Shown here: piece after piece, positions 41,866 through 50,002 of the stretch
How the letters are laid out: each line of letters begins with the position of its first letter
Position numbering within the stretch: the first letter of the stretch is position 1
Source of the DNA: an uncultured Chromatiaceae bacterium
GTDB taxonomy: Bacteria; Pseudomonadota; Gammaproteobacteria; Tenderiales; Tenderiaceae
Direction of reading: 5' to 3'
NCBI GenBank assembly: GCA_945787735.1
Contig: CALZIQ010000010.1
Coordinates: forward strand, 1 to 50,002
DNA: 50,002 bases
Translations under genes and position numbers: made by a program
Notes under the pieces: model-generated
The model's database searches: none
What the model saw: the letters and a program-made list of their open reading frames with translations, nothing else
Told to the model about the DNA's origin: nothing

Positions 41866-42663
41866 ATGCGCAGTACAAATAACTCATTGTTTCAGATCGT
41901 CGGCAGCACGATTCTAACGCTCAGTGCATTTCTTGCCACACCTGCACAGGCAATCGTCATCGATAGCTTTGATGTCGGCGGCCCCATCAATCAGACCAAT
42001 GGAACTCAGACTTATTTGTACGAAGGCAGCGGTGTATTGGGTGAGCGTCGCGAGATCCTCATGACGGAAAACCACCCCGTCACCACCCAGTTCAACCTGA
42101 CAGGCACAGGCCCGGGCGACCTGAATATTGATGGCCTTCAAAATAGCAGTGGACTGGGCGCAACCCGAGTGCAGCTAAAATACGGCTCTTTCATCAGCCA
42201 AGCGCCGCTAGATTTGAATCTCGACCTTTCCGACTCAAGCGCATTTGAAATCGATTTTAACAATCATCAACATTATGGCAATGGCTCAAGCTCCTGGTGG
42301 TTTCTGGAGATACTCGTTAACAGCGGCGGACAGTTTTTCTCGTCCTGGACAGACGGCTACACTGGCATTGACGTTATGCCAAACAGTGAAACCCCGTTCA
42401 CGATTTTGGCTGACTTCTCACTGTTTGACGGCGCCGACTTCTCTGATATCGACGGCATCTTTATGCAATACGGTAGTAATGGTGGCAATCAAGCAGACAG
42501 CAGTCTGGCTGAGTTCCGCATTGCAGGCGGAAATACTGACTTAGCATTAGCATCTGCCTCGGTTCCAGAGCCTTCATCATTGCTGCTGCTTGGGATTGGC
42601 TTGACAGGATTGACAGGGCTCGCTTTCCGCCGCCGAGATGAGAGCAAGGGGCTAAGCGCTTAA
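41866..42663 (+). CDS. PEP-CTERM sorting-domain exported protein
   Basis: A 265-residue exported protein: signal peptide (LTLSAFLATPAQA), a beta-rich Asn/Ser/Gly-rich body with no cysteines, and a C-terminal sorting signal of VPEPSS, a TM stretch (LLLLGIGLTGLTGLAF) and the basic RRRDESKG. That tail is read by exosortase, usually with export linked to exopolysaccharide or biofilm matrix. No exosortase gene is in the window. The body is not recognised as a known enzyme. It is followed by a good terminator. Confidence 0.9.
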   Translation: MRSTNNSLFQIVGSTILTLSAFLATPAQAIVIDSFDVGGPINQTNGTQTYLYEGSGVLGERREILMTENHPVTTQFNLTGTGPGDLNIDGLQNSSGLGATRVQLKYGSFISQAPLDLNLDLSDSSAFEIDFNNHQHYGNGSSSWWFLEILVNSGGQFFSSWTDGYTGIDVMPNSETPFTILADFSLFDGADFSDIDGIFMQYGSNGGNQADSSLAEFRIAGGNTDLALASASVPEPSSLLLLGIGLTGLTGLAFRRRDESKGLSA

Positions 42664-42700
42664 TTCTCCAGCCTACCTAGCAATCTCCTGAATAAGCAAA

Positions 42701-42731
42701 AACCGTCTCTGATCTAGAGGCGGTTTTTTTT
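42701..42731 (+). terminator. Rho-independent terminator of the PEP-CTERM gene
   Basis: The 9-bp stem AACCGTCTC/GAGGCGGTT (one G-U pair) with a 7-nt loop is followed by a run of T. Confidence 0.9.
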
Positions 42732-42828
42732 AACATCTGCATTTCAACTGAAGTAACAACAACGCTATTCGAAGGTACCCCCTGTTAATCAACTTCAATC
42801 GACAAACTTTTATCCAAGACGATTCAAA

Positions 42829-43104
42829 TCAATCAAAGCGATAATGCTTCCTCACCGCCTCACGAATCTCCCACACGCAAGCCATCCCCGCAGGAAAGGT
42901 AACCAAATCTCCTTTACCCATCTGCACCGGCTCACCATCTTCGGGCGTGACAATTACATCACCCTCAAGAAAGTAACAGGTCTCACTTGCATCATAGGTC
43001 CAGGGGAAGATTGATGTTTCTTTCTCCCAAATCGGCCAATTGAAGACTCCACGTGCTTTGACTTTGTCTTGCGCGATCTGGTGTTCGATTTTTATTTGAC
43101 TCAC
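42829..43104 (-). CDS. Small cupin-domain protein
   Basis: A 91-residue single-domain cupin. The start is a GTG at 43104 with AAGGAG seven bases upstream; the open frame extends back into speA but without family resemblance. Pattern: ASETCYFLEGDVIVTPEDGE (cupin motif 1, one His position replaced), then GKGDLVTFPAGMACVWEIRE (motif 2), close to the EutQ/DUF861-type cupins. It lies 10 bp after the speA stop and is surely co-transcribed. A role tied to polyamine or arginine metabolism is inferred only from position. Confidence 0.8.
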   Translation of the reverse strand: MSQIKIEHQIAQDKVKARGVFNWPIWEKETSIFPWTYDASETCYFLEGDVIVTPEDGEPVQMGKGDLVTFPAGMACVWEIREAVRKHYRFD

Positions 43105-43114
43105 TGCACACTCC

Positions 43115-44995
43115 TTACTCTTCCAGATAGGTGTAACCATTCAGGCCGTCGGCGAGTTCTTGCAGATATTGTTTTGCGTCTGCATGGCTCAAACCTGCTG
43201 CATTAATCTTTTCGCGATAGGCCGCTAACAATTCCTCAGGCTCGAAGTGAACGTAACGCAGCAGCTCGTCCACCTTATCGCCGTGTTCGGCCCTGACCAG
43301 TTGGTAACCTGTTTCGGTCAACTCCACATCGACTGAGTCGGTGTCGCCGAAGAGATTGTGCATGTCGCCGAGAATTTCCTGGTAGGCGCCGACAAGCATC
43401 ATGCCGATGAGGTAAGGCTCACCCTTTTTAAGTTCATGCAAAGGCAATGTCGACTCAATGCCTTCGCTATCGACGTATTGATCGATGCGGCCGTCGGAGT
43501 CGCAGGTGAGGTCTTCGATTACGACGCGGCGTTGTGGTGCCTCGGCTAATCGATGCAGCGGCATGATTGGAAAGATCTGATCGATGGCCCAAACATCGGG
43601 CAAGGATTGAAACAGAGAGAAATTGCAAAAGTATTTGTCGGCCAGCTTTTCATTCAACTCATCCAAGGCTTCGCGTTGGGCACGACTGGAGGGGTTGAGC
43701 TGTGCACGCACTTTCCAACAGATGGCGAAATAAAGCTCTTCGGCCAGGCCGCGTTGTTCCAGCGCGACCACACCGTGGGTGTACATTTCTTGCGCCTCAC
43801 CCAGCCAATGCACGGCATCGTGATAGGCCTCGAGAATGGCACGTTGATCAATCTCTTGTAACAGCAGCCACAGGGCCTGGATCACGGCAGGCTCATTTTC
43901 ACTCGGTTGCGCTAGATGATCCCCGGTCGGCACGGTGTCGATGTCGATAACATTGGTGATGAGCATGGCGTGGTGCGCGGTCAATGCCCGGCCCGATTCA
44001 GAGATAATCATGGGATGTGGCAGGCCCTGTTCGGCACATACTTCCCTCAGAGTATGAACAATGTTGTTGGCATATTCCTGCACGCTGTAGTTCATGGAAC
44101 AAAAACTACGCGAGCGCGCGCCTTCATAATCCACCCCTAGGCCGCCGCCCACATCCACTACCTTGATGTTGGCACCCAGGCGCGACAGCTCGGCGTAATA
44201 ACGTGCCGCTTCGCGGATGCCTTTTTGGATATCACGGATATTGGCCAGCTGCGAACCGAGATGAAAGTGAACCAGTTGCAGGCAAGTCAGGCTATTTTCA
44301 CTACGCAGACGCTCGACCGCATCGAGTAACTGACTAACGGTAAGACCAAACTTGGCCTTTTCGCCGCCGGAGTTCTGCCACTTGCCGGCGCCAATGGATG
44401 ACAGCCGCACGCGAATGCCCAGCAGCGGTTCGATGCCAAGGTTGGCCGACTCTTCCAGCACCAGGTTCAGTTCAGACAGTTTTTCCACCACGATGTAGAC
44501 TTGGTGGCCAAGGCGGCGGCCGATCAGGGCCAGTCGAATATATTCCCTATCTTTATAACCGTTACAGATGATCACCCCACCCGGCCGACTCATGCCCAGC
44601 ACCGCCATCAACTCGGGCTTGCTGCCTGCCTCAAGACCGATGCGCTCGCCGCCGTGCTTACAAATCTGCTCAACCACGGTGCGCTGCTGATTGACCTTGA
44701 TGGGATAGACAGCGGTATAACCGCCGTCATACGCCTCCGCCTGCATGGTGTTATTAAAAGCATTGCACAGGGTATCGACCCGATCATGCAGAATATCGCT
44801 GAAACGCACCAACACCGGCCAAGCCAGGCCCTGTTCACGCACCTCATGTGCCAGTTGATAGACATCGATGAATGCGCTGTTTTGACCCGTGCGCGGCGAA
44901 ACGGTCAAATGACCCTGCGGACTAATATCGAAATAGCCGCCACCCCAATGGTCTACATTGTAGGTTTGCCTGGCCTGGTTGATATCCCAATGCAT
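43115..44995 (-). CDS. speA: Biosynthetic arginine decarboxylase
   Basis: A 626-residue PLP-dependent enzyme converting arginine to agmatine, the first step of putrescine synthesis by the agmatine route. The N-terminal YNVDHWGGGYFDI, the PLP-lysine motif YPIKVNQQ near residue 95, the barrel motif VDVGGGLGVDYEG and GRALTAHHA match the SpeA family; length is typical. The ATG at 44995 has GGGAG at good spacing, so the GTG at 45007 is not used. Divergent from speE across 103 bp. speB-type agmatinase or aguA/B are not in the window. Confidence 0.95.
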   Translation of the reverse strand: MHWDINQARQTYNVDHWGGGYFDISPQGHLTVSPRTGQNSAFIDVYQLAHEVREQGLAWPVLVRFSDILHDRVDTLCNAFNNTMQAEAYDGGYTAVYPIKVNQQRTVVEQICKHGGERIGLEAGSKPELMAVLGMSRPGGVIICNGYKDREYIRLALIGRRLGHQVYIVVEKLSELNLVLEESANLGIEPLLGIRVRLSSIGAGKWQNSGGEKAKFGLTVSQLLDAVERLRSENSLTCLQLVHFHLGSQLANIRDIQKGIREAARYYAELSRLGANIKVVDVGGGLGVDYEGARSRSFCSMNYSVQEYANNIVHTLREVCAEQGLPHPMIISESGRALTAHHAMLITNVIDIDTVPTGDHLAQPSENEPAVIQALWLLLQEIDQRAILEAYHDAVHWLGEAQEMYTHGVVALEQRGLAEELYFAICWKVRAQLNPSSRAQREALDELNEKLADKYFCNFSLFQSLPDVWAIDQIFPIMPLHRLAEAPQRRVVIEDLTCDSDGRIDQYVDSEGIESTLPLHELKKGEPYLIGMMLVGAYQEILGDMHNLFGDTDSVDVELTETGYQLVRAEHGDKVDELLRYVHFEPEELLAAYREKINAAGLSHADAKQYLQELADGLNGYTYLEE

Positions 44996-45036
44996 TACTG
45001 CTCCCACCCGTGTTAGCGGAATGATAAATTGGCCAC

Positions 45037-45063
45037 ATTATAACTGGCATGTGAGTCTATAAT
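45037..45063. promoter_or_regulatory. Divergent -10 elements of speA and speE
   Basis: A perfect TATAAT on the + strand (45058-45063, 36 bp before the speE ATG) and another on the - strand (45037-45042, 42 bp before the speA ATG) lie 15 bp apart. No clear -35 hexamers are seen. The overlapping divergent promoters suggest joint control of the two polyamine genes. Confidence 0.5.
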
Positions 45064-45098
45064 AGGTAAAAAAACCACCTTTACTGGAGACCCTACAC

Positions 45099-45956
45099 AT
45101 GGCGCTCGACGATACTTGGTTTACCGAAATTCACGGCAAGGACGGATCAGCCTTTTCCCTCAAACTGAAGGAAAAGCTGCATGAAGAGCGCACCCCCTTC
45201 CAGCATATAGAAATCTACGACACTGAGGCCTTCGGCAAACTGATGGTGATCGACGGTTGTTACATGGTCTCCAGCCGTGACAACTTTCTATACCACGAGA
45301 TGATGACCCACCCTGCCCTGTTCACCCACCCAGACCCCAAAAAGGTATTGATTATCGGTGGCGGCGACTGCGGCACTCTGCGCGAGGTTTTAAAACACCG
45401 CGATGTAGAACGCGCCTGGCAGGTGGACATCGACGAAGCTGTCACCCGTTTATCAGAAACCTATTTTCCAGAACTGTGTGATTCCAACGGCGACATCCGT
45501 GCACGCCTGCTGTTTGAAGATGGCATCAAGTGGGTTCAAGAGGCCGAAGAGGCAAGCATCGACATCATCATTGTTGATAGCACAGACCCGGTCGGACCGG
45601 CCGAAGGCCTATTTACCGAAGCCTTTTACCGAGATTGCCAACACGCCCTGCAAACCGACGGCATTCTGGTGCAGCAAAGCGAATCACCGCTTTATCACTT
45701 GGAGTTGTTGAAGCGCATGCGCAAGGCCATGCGCAATGCTGGCTTTCGTGAAATCCAAACGCTCTACTACCCTCAACCTTGCTACCCCAGTGGTTGGTGG
45801 AGCGCCACCATGGCCAACAAGGAAACCACCGGCCTGGACGGCTTTCGTGAAAATGATGTGCGTAACAAAATTTTCAAAACGCGTTATTACAATGCTGACA
45901 TCCACAAGGCCGCCCTGGCTCAGCCAGAGTTTTGCAAAGAGGCTGGACTGGTTTAA
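45099..45956 (+). CDS. speE: Polyamine aminopropyltransferase (spermidine synthase)
   Basis: A 285-residue cytoplasmic enzyme that transfers the aminopropyl group from decarboxylated SAM to putrescine. VLIIGGGDCGTLREVLKH (dcSAM-binding loop), VDIDEAV and DIIIVDSTDPVGPAEGLF (catalytic Asp) are intact, with YYPQPCYPSGWWSATMA later. Length is typical. It is divergent from speA and ends in a strong terminator. speD was not seen here. Confidence 0.95.
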   Translation: MALDDTWFTEIHGKDGSAFSLKLKEKLHEERTPFQHIEIYDTEAFGKLMVIDGCYMVSSRDNFLYHEMMTHPALFTHPDPKKVLIIGGGDCGTLREVLKHRDVERAWQVDIDEAVTRLSETYFPELCDSNGDIRARLLFEDGIKWVQEAEEASIDIIIVDSTDPVGPAEGLFTEAFYRDCQHALQTDGILVQQSESPLYHLELLKRMRKAMRNAGFREIQTLYYPQPCYPSGWWSATMANKETTGLDGFRENDVRNKIFKTRYYNADIHKAALAQPEFCKEAGLV

Positions 45957-45979
45957 AATCAGCAACAAATAACATCACC

Positions 45980-46004
45980 AGGCCGCCGCAAGCGGCCTTT
46001 TTTT
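45980..46004 (+). terminator. Rho-independent terminator of speE
   Basis: The 7-bp stem AGGCCGC/GCGGCCT with a CGCAA loop is followed by seven T. Confidence 0.93.
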
Positions 46005-46101
46005 ATCGTTTAATACACGCTAATTATCCAAATAAAGCTCCTGTCTCTATACTCTTTTCAACAAGGCCTCATATAAACAAACTAGCGTGGAGCCACAGCA
46101 C

Positions 46102-47370
46102 ATGCAACGGCATGTCCCAACACTCATTCTCCTGCTCTTGATGCTGGGCGCATCAAGTGGCAAGGCCGCCACCGAGCGGCGCAAGGATCAGTTCGGCAAA
46201 GCGTTTGGCTACTATCTCTATCCCATCATTGGCGACATCCCGGGGCTGGGCAAGGCATCCGGCGCTGGCGCCAGTGTGCTGAACATCAGTGGCAATGATA
46301 CCGACTTCACGGGTTACTTCCTCAACGGTGATTTCGAAGCCAAGGGCGCCGCCCTGCTGGACTATCACATCATCCCCAAACGCCTGATACTGGATGTGGG
46401 TTACAACGACTACCTTGTCGCCCCTATCGCTTATGATCGCGGTATCAACTCTGACCCGGACGACGTCATCTACCCCAAGGCCGAAGGCCGCTATTACCTT
46501 GGCCAGCTGACACTGAGCTTTGACGAACGTCGTTATGAGCTTTTCACTCGGGTCCTGTCTGGGCGTGACCGACTGCACCAGGTGCTGGACAGGGACGGCA
46601 CCGCCTTTGCAGGTGTTGATACCGAATGGAACAGCCGCCACCCTATTGCCATCGGCGGCGCCATCGACCTGACCGATGACAAGCTTGATCCACGCCACGG
46701 CACACGTTTTGAGTTCTCCGCCAAATTACCCACAAACAACGAGCCGGATGAAAGCGAATTCTTTGTCACCGATTACAACTTAACAGCCTACATCCCCTTT
46801 CGACGCTGGGATACCCTGGCGCTCAATCTCTACCATTCGCGCGCTATCGTTACCCGCCAAGGCGAAACCGACTTCGCCACTCTGCAGCAGACATCTGGCC
46901 TAAACTGCGGCCAGTACCCACCCGGAGACGCACGCGACCGCTGCATCGCCACCGAGACCAAGTTTATCAACAACGCAATCGCCAACAATCGTTTTGGCAC
47001 GGCATCACCTCTAGGCGGTACTCAGCGATTGCGCTCGTTCGATAATTATCGTTTTTACGCCGCCCAGGCACTCTCCTACGGACTGGAATATCGCTGGAAC
47101 CTGACCGACGAGCACACCCCATTTGATATCTTCATCGCCAAGGGCGTGCGCACAGGCATGCAGCTGGCTGCCTTCTGGGAACGCGGCATGGTCGCTGAGC
47201 ACAGCAGCGAGCTGTTTGATGACGGCCGCAACAGCTATGGGGTCGGCTTCCGCCTGATCCTATCGGGCGTCATCATCCGCCTCGACTATGCTCACGGTGA
47301 CGAAGGCATAAAAAGCCAACTATTCATCACCTATCCCTGGAGTATGTTCTCGGTTGACAACCCTGGATGA
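46102..47370 (+). CDS. Omp85-type outer-membrane beta-barrel protein without POTRA domains
   Basis: A 422-residue exported protein. The ATG at 46102 has GGAG nine bases upstream. The signal peptide is at about 1-24 (LILLLLMLGASSGKA). The sequence is beta-rich throughout; PLGGTQRLRSFDNYRFYAAQ corresponds to the conserved LRGY-type loop-6 element of surface-antigen barrels, and SYGLEYRWNLTDEHTPFDIF is the next strand pair. There is no POTRA region between signal and barrel, so it is a barrel-only member. It does not end in Phe. Function unknown; it is not BamA. Confidence 0.8.
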   Translation: MQRHVPTLILLLLMLGASSGKAATERRKDQFGKAFGYYLYPIIGDIPGLGKASGAGASVLNISGNDTDFTGYFLNGDFEAKGAALLDYHIIPKRLILDVGYNDYLVAPIAYDRGINSDPDDVIYPKAEGRYYLGQLTLSFDERRYELFTRVLSGRDRLHQVLDRDGTAFAGVDTEWNSRHPIAIGGAIDLTDDKLDPRHGTRFEFSAKLPTNNEPDESEFFVTDYNLTAYIPFRRWDTLALNLYHSRAIVTRQGETDFATLQQTSGLNCGQYPPGDARDRCIATETKFINNAIANNRFGTASPLGGTQRLRSFDNYRFYAAQALSYGLEYRWNLTDEHTPFDIFIAKGVRTGMQLAAFWERGMVAEHSSELFDDGRNSYGVGFRLILSGVIIRLDYAHGDEGIKSQLFITYPWSMFSVDNPG

Positions 47371-47502
47371 TCGTTACAAACAAGCCTCAACAAAGACCGG
47401 CCAGCCGAGACTTGTGAAGTAAAGAAGAAGCGCCTTTTGCCGATAAAACCCTTTGTCTATTACTATATTTTTTAACGGAATTCACCCTGGGGAGCAGGCG
47501 GC

Positions 47503-48816
47503 GTGGGACAAAAAAAAGAACACTATATTTCTGCCGATATTTATAAAGGGTTTTATTACAACAAAGACCTGGACACCTCGACCATCATTAAAGAATATGA
47601 TGCGATCAATGACGCCTTTGATGAAGCCCGGTTCATCGCCTGCATTACCATTCAGGTGCCCCATCTGCACAAAGTCGAATATCAATATGGCAGCCACATC
47701 TATAATGATCTGCTGGCACAAACCAACACAATTCTGAAACGACTTAAAAACAAAGTGTTTCGCCGCGACGATATTCTGATCGTCGACATGTTTGAAGTCG
47801 ATACCTTTGTGTTGTTTTTATCACCGCCACGCGACAACAATACCCAAATGCTGGACCATATCCAACCAATGGTAGAGCGGGCACGCTACCAGATTGAAGA
47901 GGAAATCTTTCGCCTTTTCTACCCTTACACCAAAGAGTATTCAAAACCCGCCATCGGTTATTCACTAGTCATCAACAACCCCATGATCAACAACATGCGC
48001 CTGATCATGAACCTGGTAAAACAATCAAAACAGATGGGCGAGTTTCTGGGCGAAAAACAGAAATACCAAAGCCTATTTAAACTGCAACGACTGATCCTGA
48101 ATCACGACATCAAAACCGTCTTTCAGCCCATTGTCGATATAAACAGCCTGGACGTCATTGGCTATGAAGCCTTATCTCGCGGGCCCAGCGATACTGAGTT
48201 CAACTCACCTATGCTGATGTTTCTACTGGCCTCTGAATTTGGCCTCACTTTTGAGCTCGACACAATTTGTCGTAAAACTGCATTTGAAAGCGCCCGAGAC
48301 TTAGACACTGAAACAAAGATCTTCGTCAACACATTACCCATGACCATACATGACCCAGAGTTTCGCGGCCGCTATCTGGATGAGCTGTTAAAAGATGTAA
48401 AAGTCAAACCTGAAAATGTCATCTTTGAAGTCAACGAAGGCCTCGCCATCGACAACTATGACCTCTTCAAGAGCGCACTTAAAGATTACTCTGACATCGG
48501 CATTGTGCATGCCAGCGATGATGTAGGTCATGGCTATGCCGACCTAGAACGCATTCTCGAACTGCATCCCGGCTTTATGAAATTGGACATTACCATGGTG
48601 CGCGACATTGATCAGAGCTATATCAAAAAACAGATGGTCAAAGCCATGATTGGTCTAGCCAAAAATATCAATTCAAAAATTATCGCCGAAGGCATCGAGA
48701 CCAAAGAAGAATATGAAGCCTTAAAAGAACTCGGCGTGGACTACGCCCAAGGCTATTTGTTCGGTCGCCCCACAGAAAAGCCTATGCCTATCAACAAAAA
48801 CTTTTTATCAGAATAA
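47503..48816 (+). CDS. EAL-domain cyclic di-GMP phosphodiesterase with degenerate N-terminal domain
   Basis: A 437-residue cytoplasmic protein starting at GTG with GGGGAG eight bases upstream. Residues 35-185 have the length and secondary-structure rhythm of a GGDEF domain but no GGDEF motif (RRDDILIVDMFEVDTFVLFL), so no cyclase activity is expected. Residues 195-437 form an EAL domain with the active residues in place: YEALSRG, FVNTLP, IFEVNE, SDDVGHGY, MKLDITMV, AEGIET and QGYLFGRP. It should degrade c-di-GMP, adding to the HD-GYP enzyme elsewhere in the window. No TM or sensory domain is seen. Confidence 0.92.
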   Translation: MGQKKEHYISADIYKGFYYNKDLDTSTIIKEYDAINDAFDEARFIACITIQVPHLHKVEYQYGSHIYNDLLAQTNTILKRLKNKVFRRDDILIVDMFEVDTFVLFLSPPRDNNTQMLDHIQPMVERARYQIEEEIFRLFYPYTKEYSKPAIGYSLVINNPMINNMRLIMNLVKQSKQMGEFLGEKQKYQSLFKLQRLILNHDIKTVFQPIVDINSLDVIGYEALSRGPSDTEFNSPMLMFLLASEFGLTFELDTICRKTAFESARDLDTETKIFVNTLPMTIHDPEFRGRYLDELLKDVKVKPENVIFEVNEGLAIDNYDLFKSALKDYSDIGIVHASDDVGHGYADLERILELHPGFMKLDITMVRDIDQSYIKKQMVKAMIGLAKNINSKIIAEGIETKEEYEALKELGVDYAQGYLFGRPTEKPMPINKNFLSE

Positions 48817-48818
48817 AA

Positions 48819-49004
48819 TCAGGCGTCGCGCTTCTCGCGCCGCGCCATCCAGATACCAATCGCAACCGGCAAAATAACAACCACAAAAATCGCCGAATAA
48901 ACCAACGCCTCGCCGGAAACACCGGATTTGGCAATACCAATCACCAGAAATATCATGGCGAGAGTAGCCAGCGTGTAACCGACAAAACGAATAAGCTCTT
49001 TCAT
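48819..49004 (-). CDS. Small two-TM membrane protein
   Basis: A 61-residue protein with two hydrophobic segments (FVGYTLATLAMIFLVIGIA and ALVYSAIFVVVILPVAIGIW) and a basic tail (MARREKRDA). The ATG at 49004 has AGGA eight bases upstream; the longer upstream frame has no SD. Family not recognised. Convergent with the EAL gene, 2 bp between stops. Confidence 0.65.
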   Translation of the reverse strand: MKELIRFVGYTLATLAMIFLVIGIAKSGVSGEALVYSAIFVVVILPVAIGIWMARREKRDA

Positions 49005-49166
49005 TTTCTGAATCCTGTTGTTACATAGAATATTAAGAAGGGGGATTGTACATGATCTTTGCGGTGGCTGGGCGGCAGCAATCTTCGCAAATACTGCCAA
49101 ATTCACGACCTCTTAGCACCACCAGACATTCGCACGGCAAACTGCCTCAGATCTAATATTCAGCCC

Positions 49167-49772
49167 TCAAAAGAAAGTTGAAAATCTCAGCGCCACACCT
49201 TGCGCATCGTAAGATGGGTTTTGTGCCCCGACGCCTTGCCCATTTGACACATGTGCCAAGTGATAACTTATGCCTATGGAATTTGACGCTGCAATCAAAT
49301 ACTCAAGCATCGGACCCACCCGCCACATGAAATTATATCGCTCCCCACCTGCCGGAAAATTCTTATTGTAAATAACAACGTTTCCTCCGCCATTGATATG
49401 GATCGACAACTTATTTTTTTCGAACATAAGAAAACTGGCCAGCAAACCCGGTCCGAGACCAAATACCGAATTATCATATACCACTTCTTTGAGAGATCCT
49501 GCCCCCAGACTGCCTTCCAACTGTTTAATGGTTCCGGTCACATATGTAGCAGTAACGCCTAAATAAATTGATAGATTCAGACTTTCCACTCTTGAGACTA
49601 AATAATTCACATCCAGATTGGTTGTTTCAATATCGCTACTTTCCTTAGTTGGAGCAAGGAATTCGACAGCAACAGTTGGCCGATGTTTATCCAATGAAAT
49701 TTGCGATGCATCTACCACATCTATCATCGCTCAGTGAATTAACAATACGCTGATAATTGCCAATCTATTCAT
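49167..49772 (-). pseudogene. PagL-like lipid A deacylase family gene, interrupted by TGA in the signal peptide
   Basis: The main frame (49167-49727) encodes an outer-membrane barrel with a PagL-type end: ISYHLAHVSNGQG (His-x-Ser pair as in the PagL active site) and NPSYDAQGVALRFSTFF with terminal Phe. It starts at an internal Met with no export signal. In the same frame upstream, from an ATG at 49772, the codons read MNRLAIISVLLIH, then TGA (49731-49733), then AMIDVVDAS. If the TGA were TGG the whole would be a normal signal peptide cut after VVDA. So the gene is either broken by one base, read through, or affected by a sequencing error. The third catalytic residue (Glu) is not clearly identifiable. 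Confidence 0.7.
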
Positions 49773-49821
49773 TACATATCTTGAACCAACATTTATCAGA
49801 CACATCAAGTAAGAAAAAGCA

Positions 49822-50002
49822 TTAACTAACCACCTTCATCCGCTCCAACCTCAGCCGCTGCCTTTCATCAAACAATCGGCGCGTGCCTAATTGCAATGCC
49901 ACTACCGTGCCAAATCCAGCTCCAGCAGCAACCATAAACATAATTATCATTTGATATTTGACTGCTTCCAATGGTGGCGTGCCGGAAAGAATTTGACCCG
50001 TC
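49822..50002 (-). CDS. FetB/YbbM-type ABC permease, C-terminal fragment
   Basis: The last 60 codons of a gene that begins beyond the right edge. TGQILSGTPPLEAVKYQMII, a TM segment (MFMVAAGAGFGTVVALQL) and the basic end TRRLFDERQRLRLERMK match the C-terminus of the FetB (UPF0014) family, inner-membrane permeases thought to work with FetA in iron export. The ATPase partner is not visible. Confidence 0.78.
   Translation of the reverse strand, partial: TGQILSGTPPLEAVKYQMIIMFMVAAGAGFGTVVALQLGTRRLFDERQRLRLERMKVVS

Overview
The window looks like the chromosome of a sulfur-oxidising, CO2-fixing gammaproteobacterium. It holds a dissimilatory-type ATP sulfurylase (sat), a proteobacterial phosphoribulokinase (prk), a split B12-dependent ribonucleotide reductase of the Pseudomonas NrdJa/NrdJb type, a PEP-CTERM protein, and a priA-argS-SPOR cluster typical of gammaproteobacteria. 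No rRNA, tRNA, CRISPR array or prophage was seen. The only mobile DNA recognised is a 270-bp MITE-like element.

Layout. 1-1066: a substrate-binding lipoprotein translationally coupled to a truncated membrane protein. 1.3-2.6 kb: sat with its terminator. 2.9-6 kb: small zinc-ribbon and DUF2784 proteins, a HPF/cold-shock fusion and a periplasmic DegQ-type protease. 6.0-9.5 kb: nrdJa, nrdJb and a small protein, behind a long control region with DnaA boxes, NrdR boxes and an attenuator-like hairpin pair. 9.6-15 kb: a YugP-type metalloprotease, then a three-gene operon (REC-HD-GYP, dihaem cytochrome c peroxidase, hybrid histidine kinase). 15.3-17.2 kb: a lipoprotein and an Omp85-type barrel. 17.5-18.4 kb: prk.

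18.5-27.3 kb is the most distinctive block. Eight same-strand genes encode an unknown exported protein, three TPR proteins (two lipoproteins), a small exported protein, a MotA/TolQ/ExbB channel, two ExbD/TolR proteins and a Pro/Lys/Glu-rich transducer ending in an AgmX/PglI-type domain. The set resembles the AglRQS-Glt core known from Myxococcus gliding and spore-coat machines. The first ExbD has Asn where the proton-carrying Asp is expected; the second keeps the Asp. The MITE sits between the last ExbD and the transducer.

27.3-35.3 kb: a 1284-residue FAD/Fe-S oxidoreductase, a cyclic-nucleotide-binding/rhodanese protein, a YqaA-type membrane protein, a CLC protein and HemJ. 35.3-40.4 kb: an AT-rich spacer with DnaA boxes, then priA, argS and a SPOR protein. 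40.4-42.7 kb: two related atypical response regulators and a PEP-CTERM protein. 42.8-46 kb: polyamine genes, with speA (plus a cupin) divergent from speE. 46-50 kb: an Omp85-type barrel, an EAL protein, a small membrane protein, a PagL-like gene with a stop codon in its signal peptide, and the end of a FetB-type permease.

Start sites were adjusted from the longest open frame where a Shine-Dalgarno (SD) sequence, signal peptide or family length favoured another codon. Family calls rest on motifs recognised by eye, not on searches.
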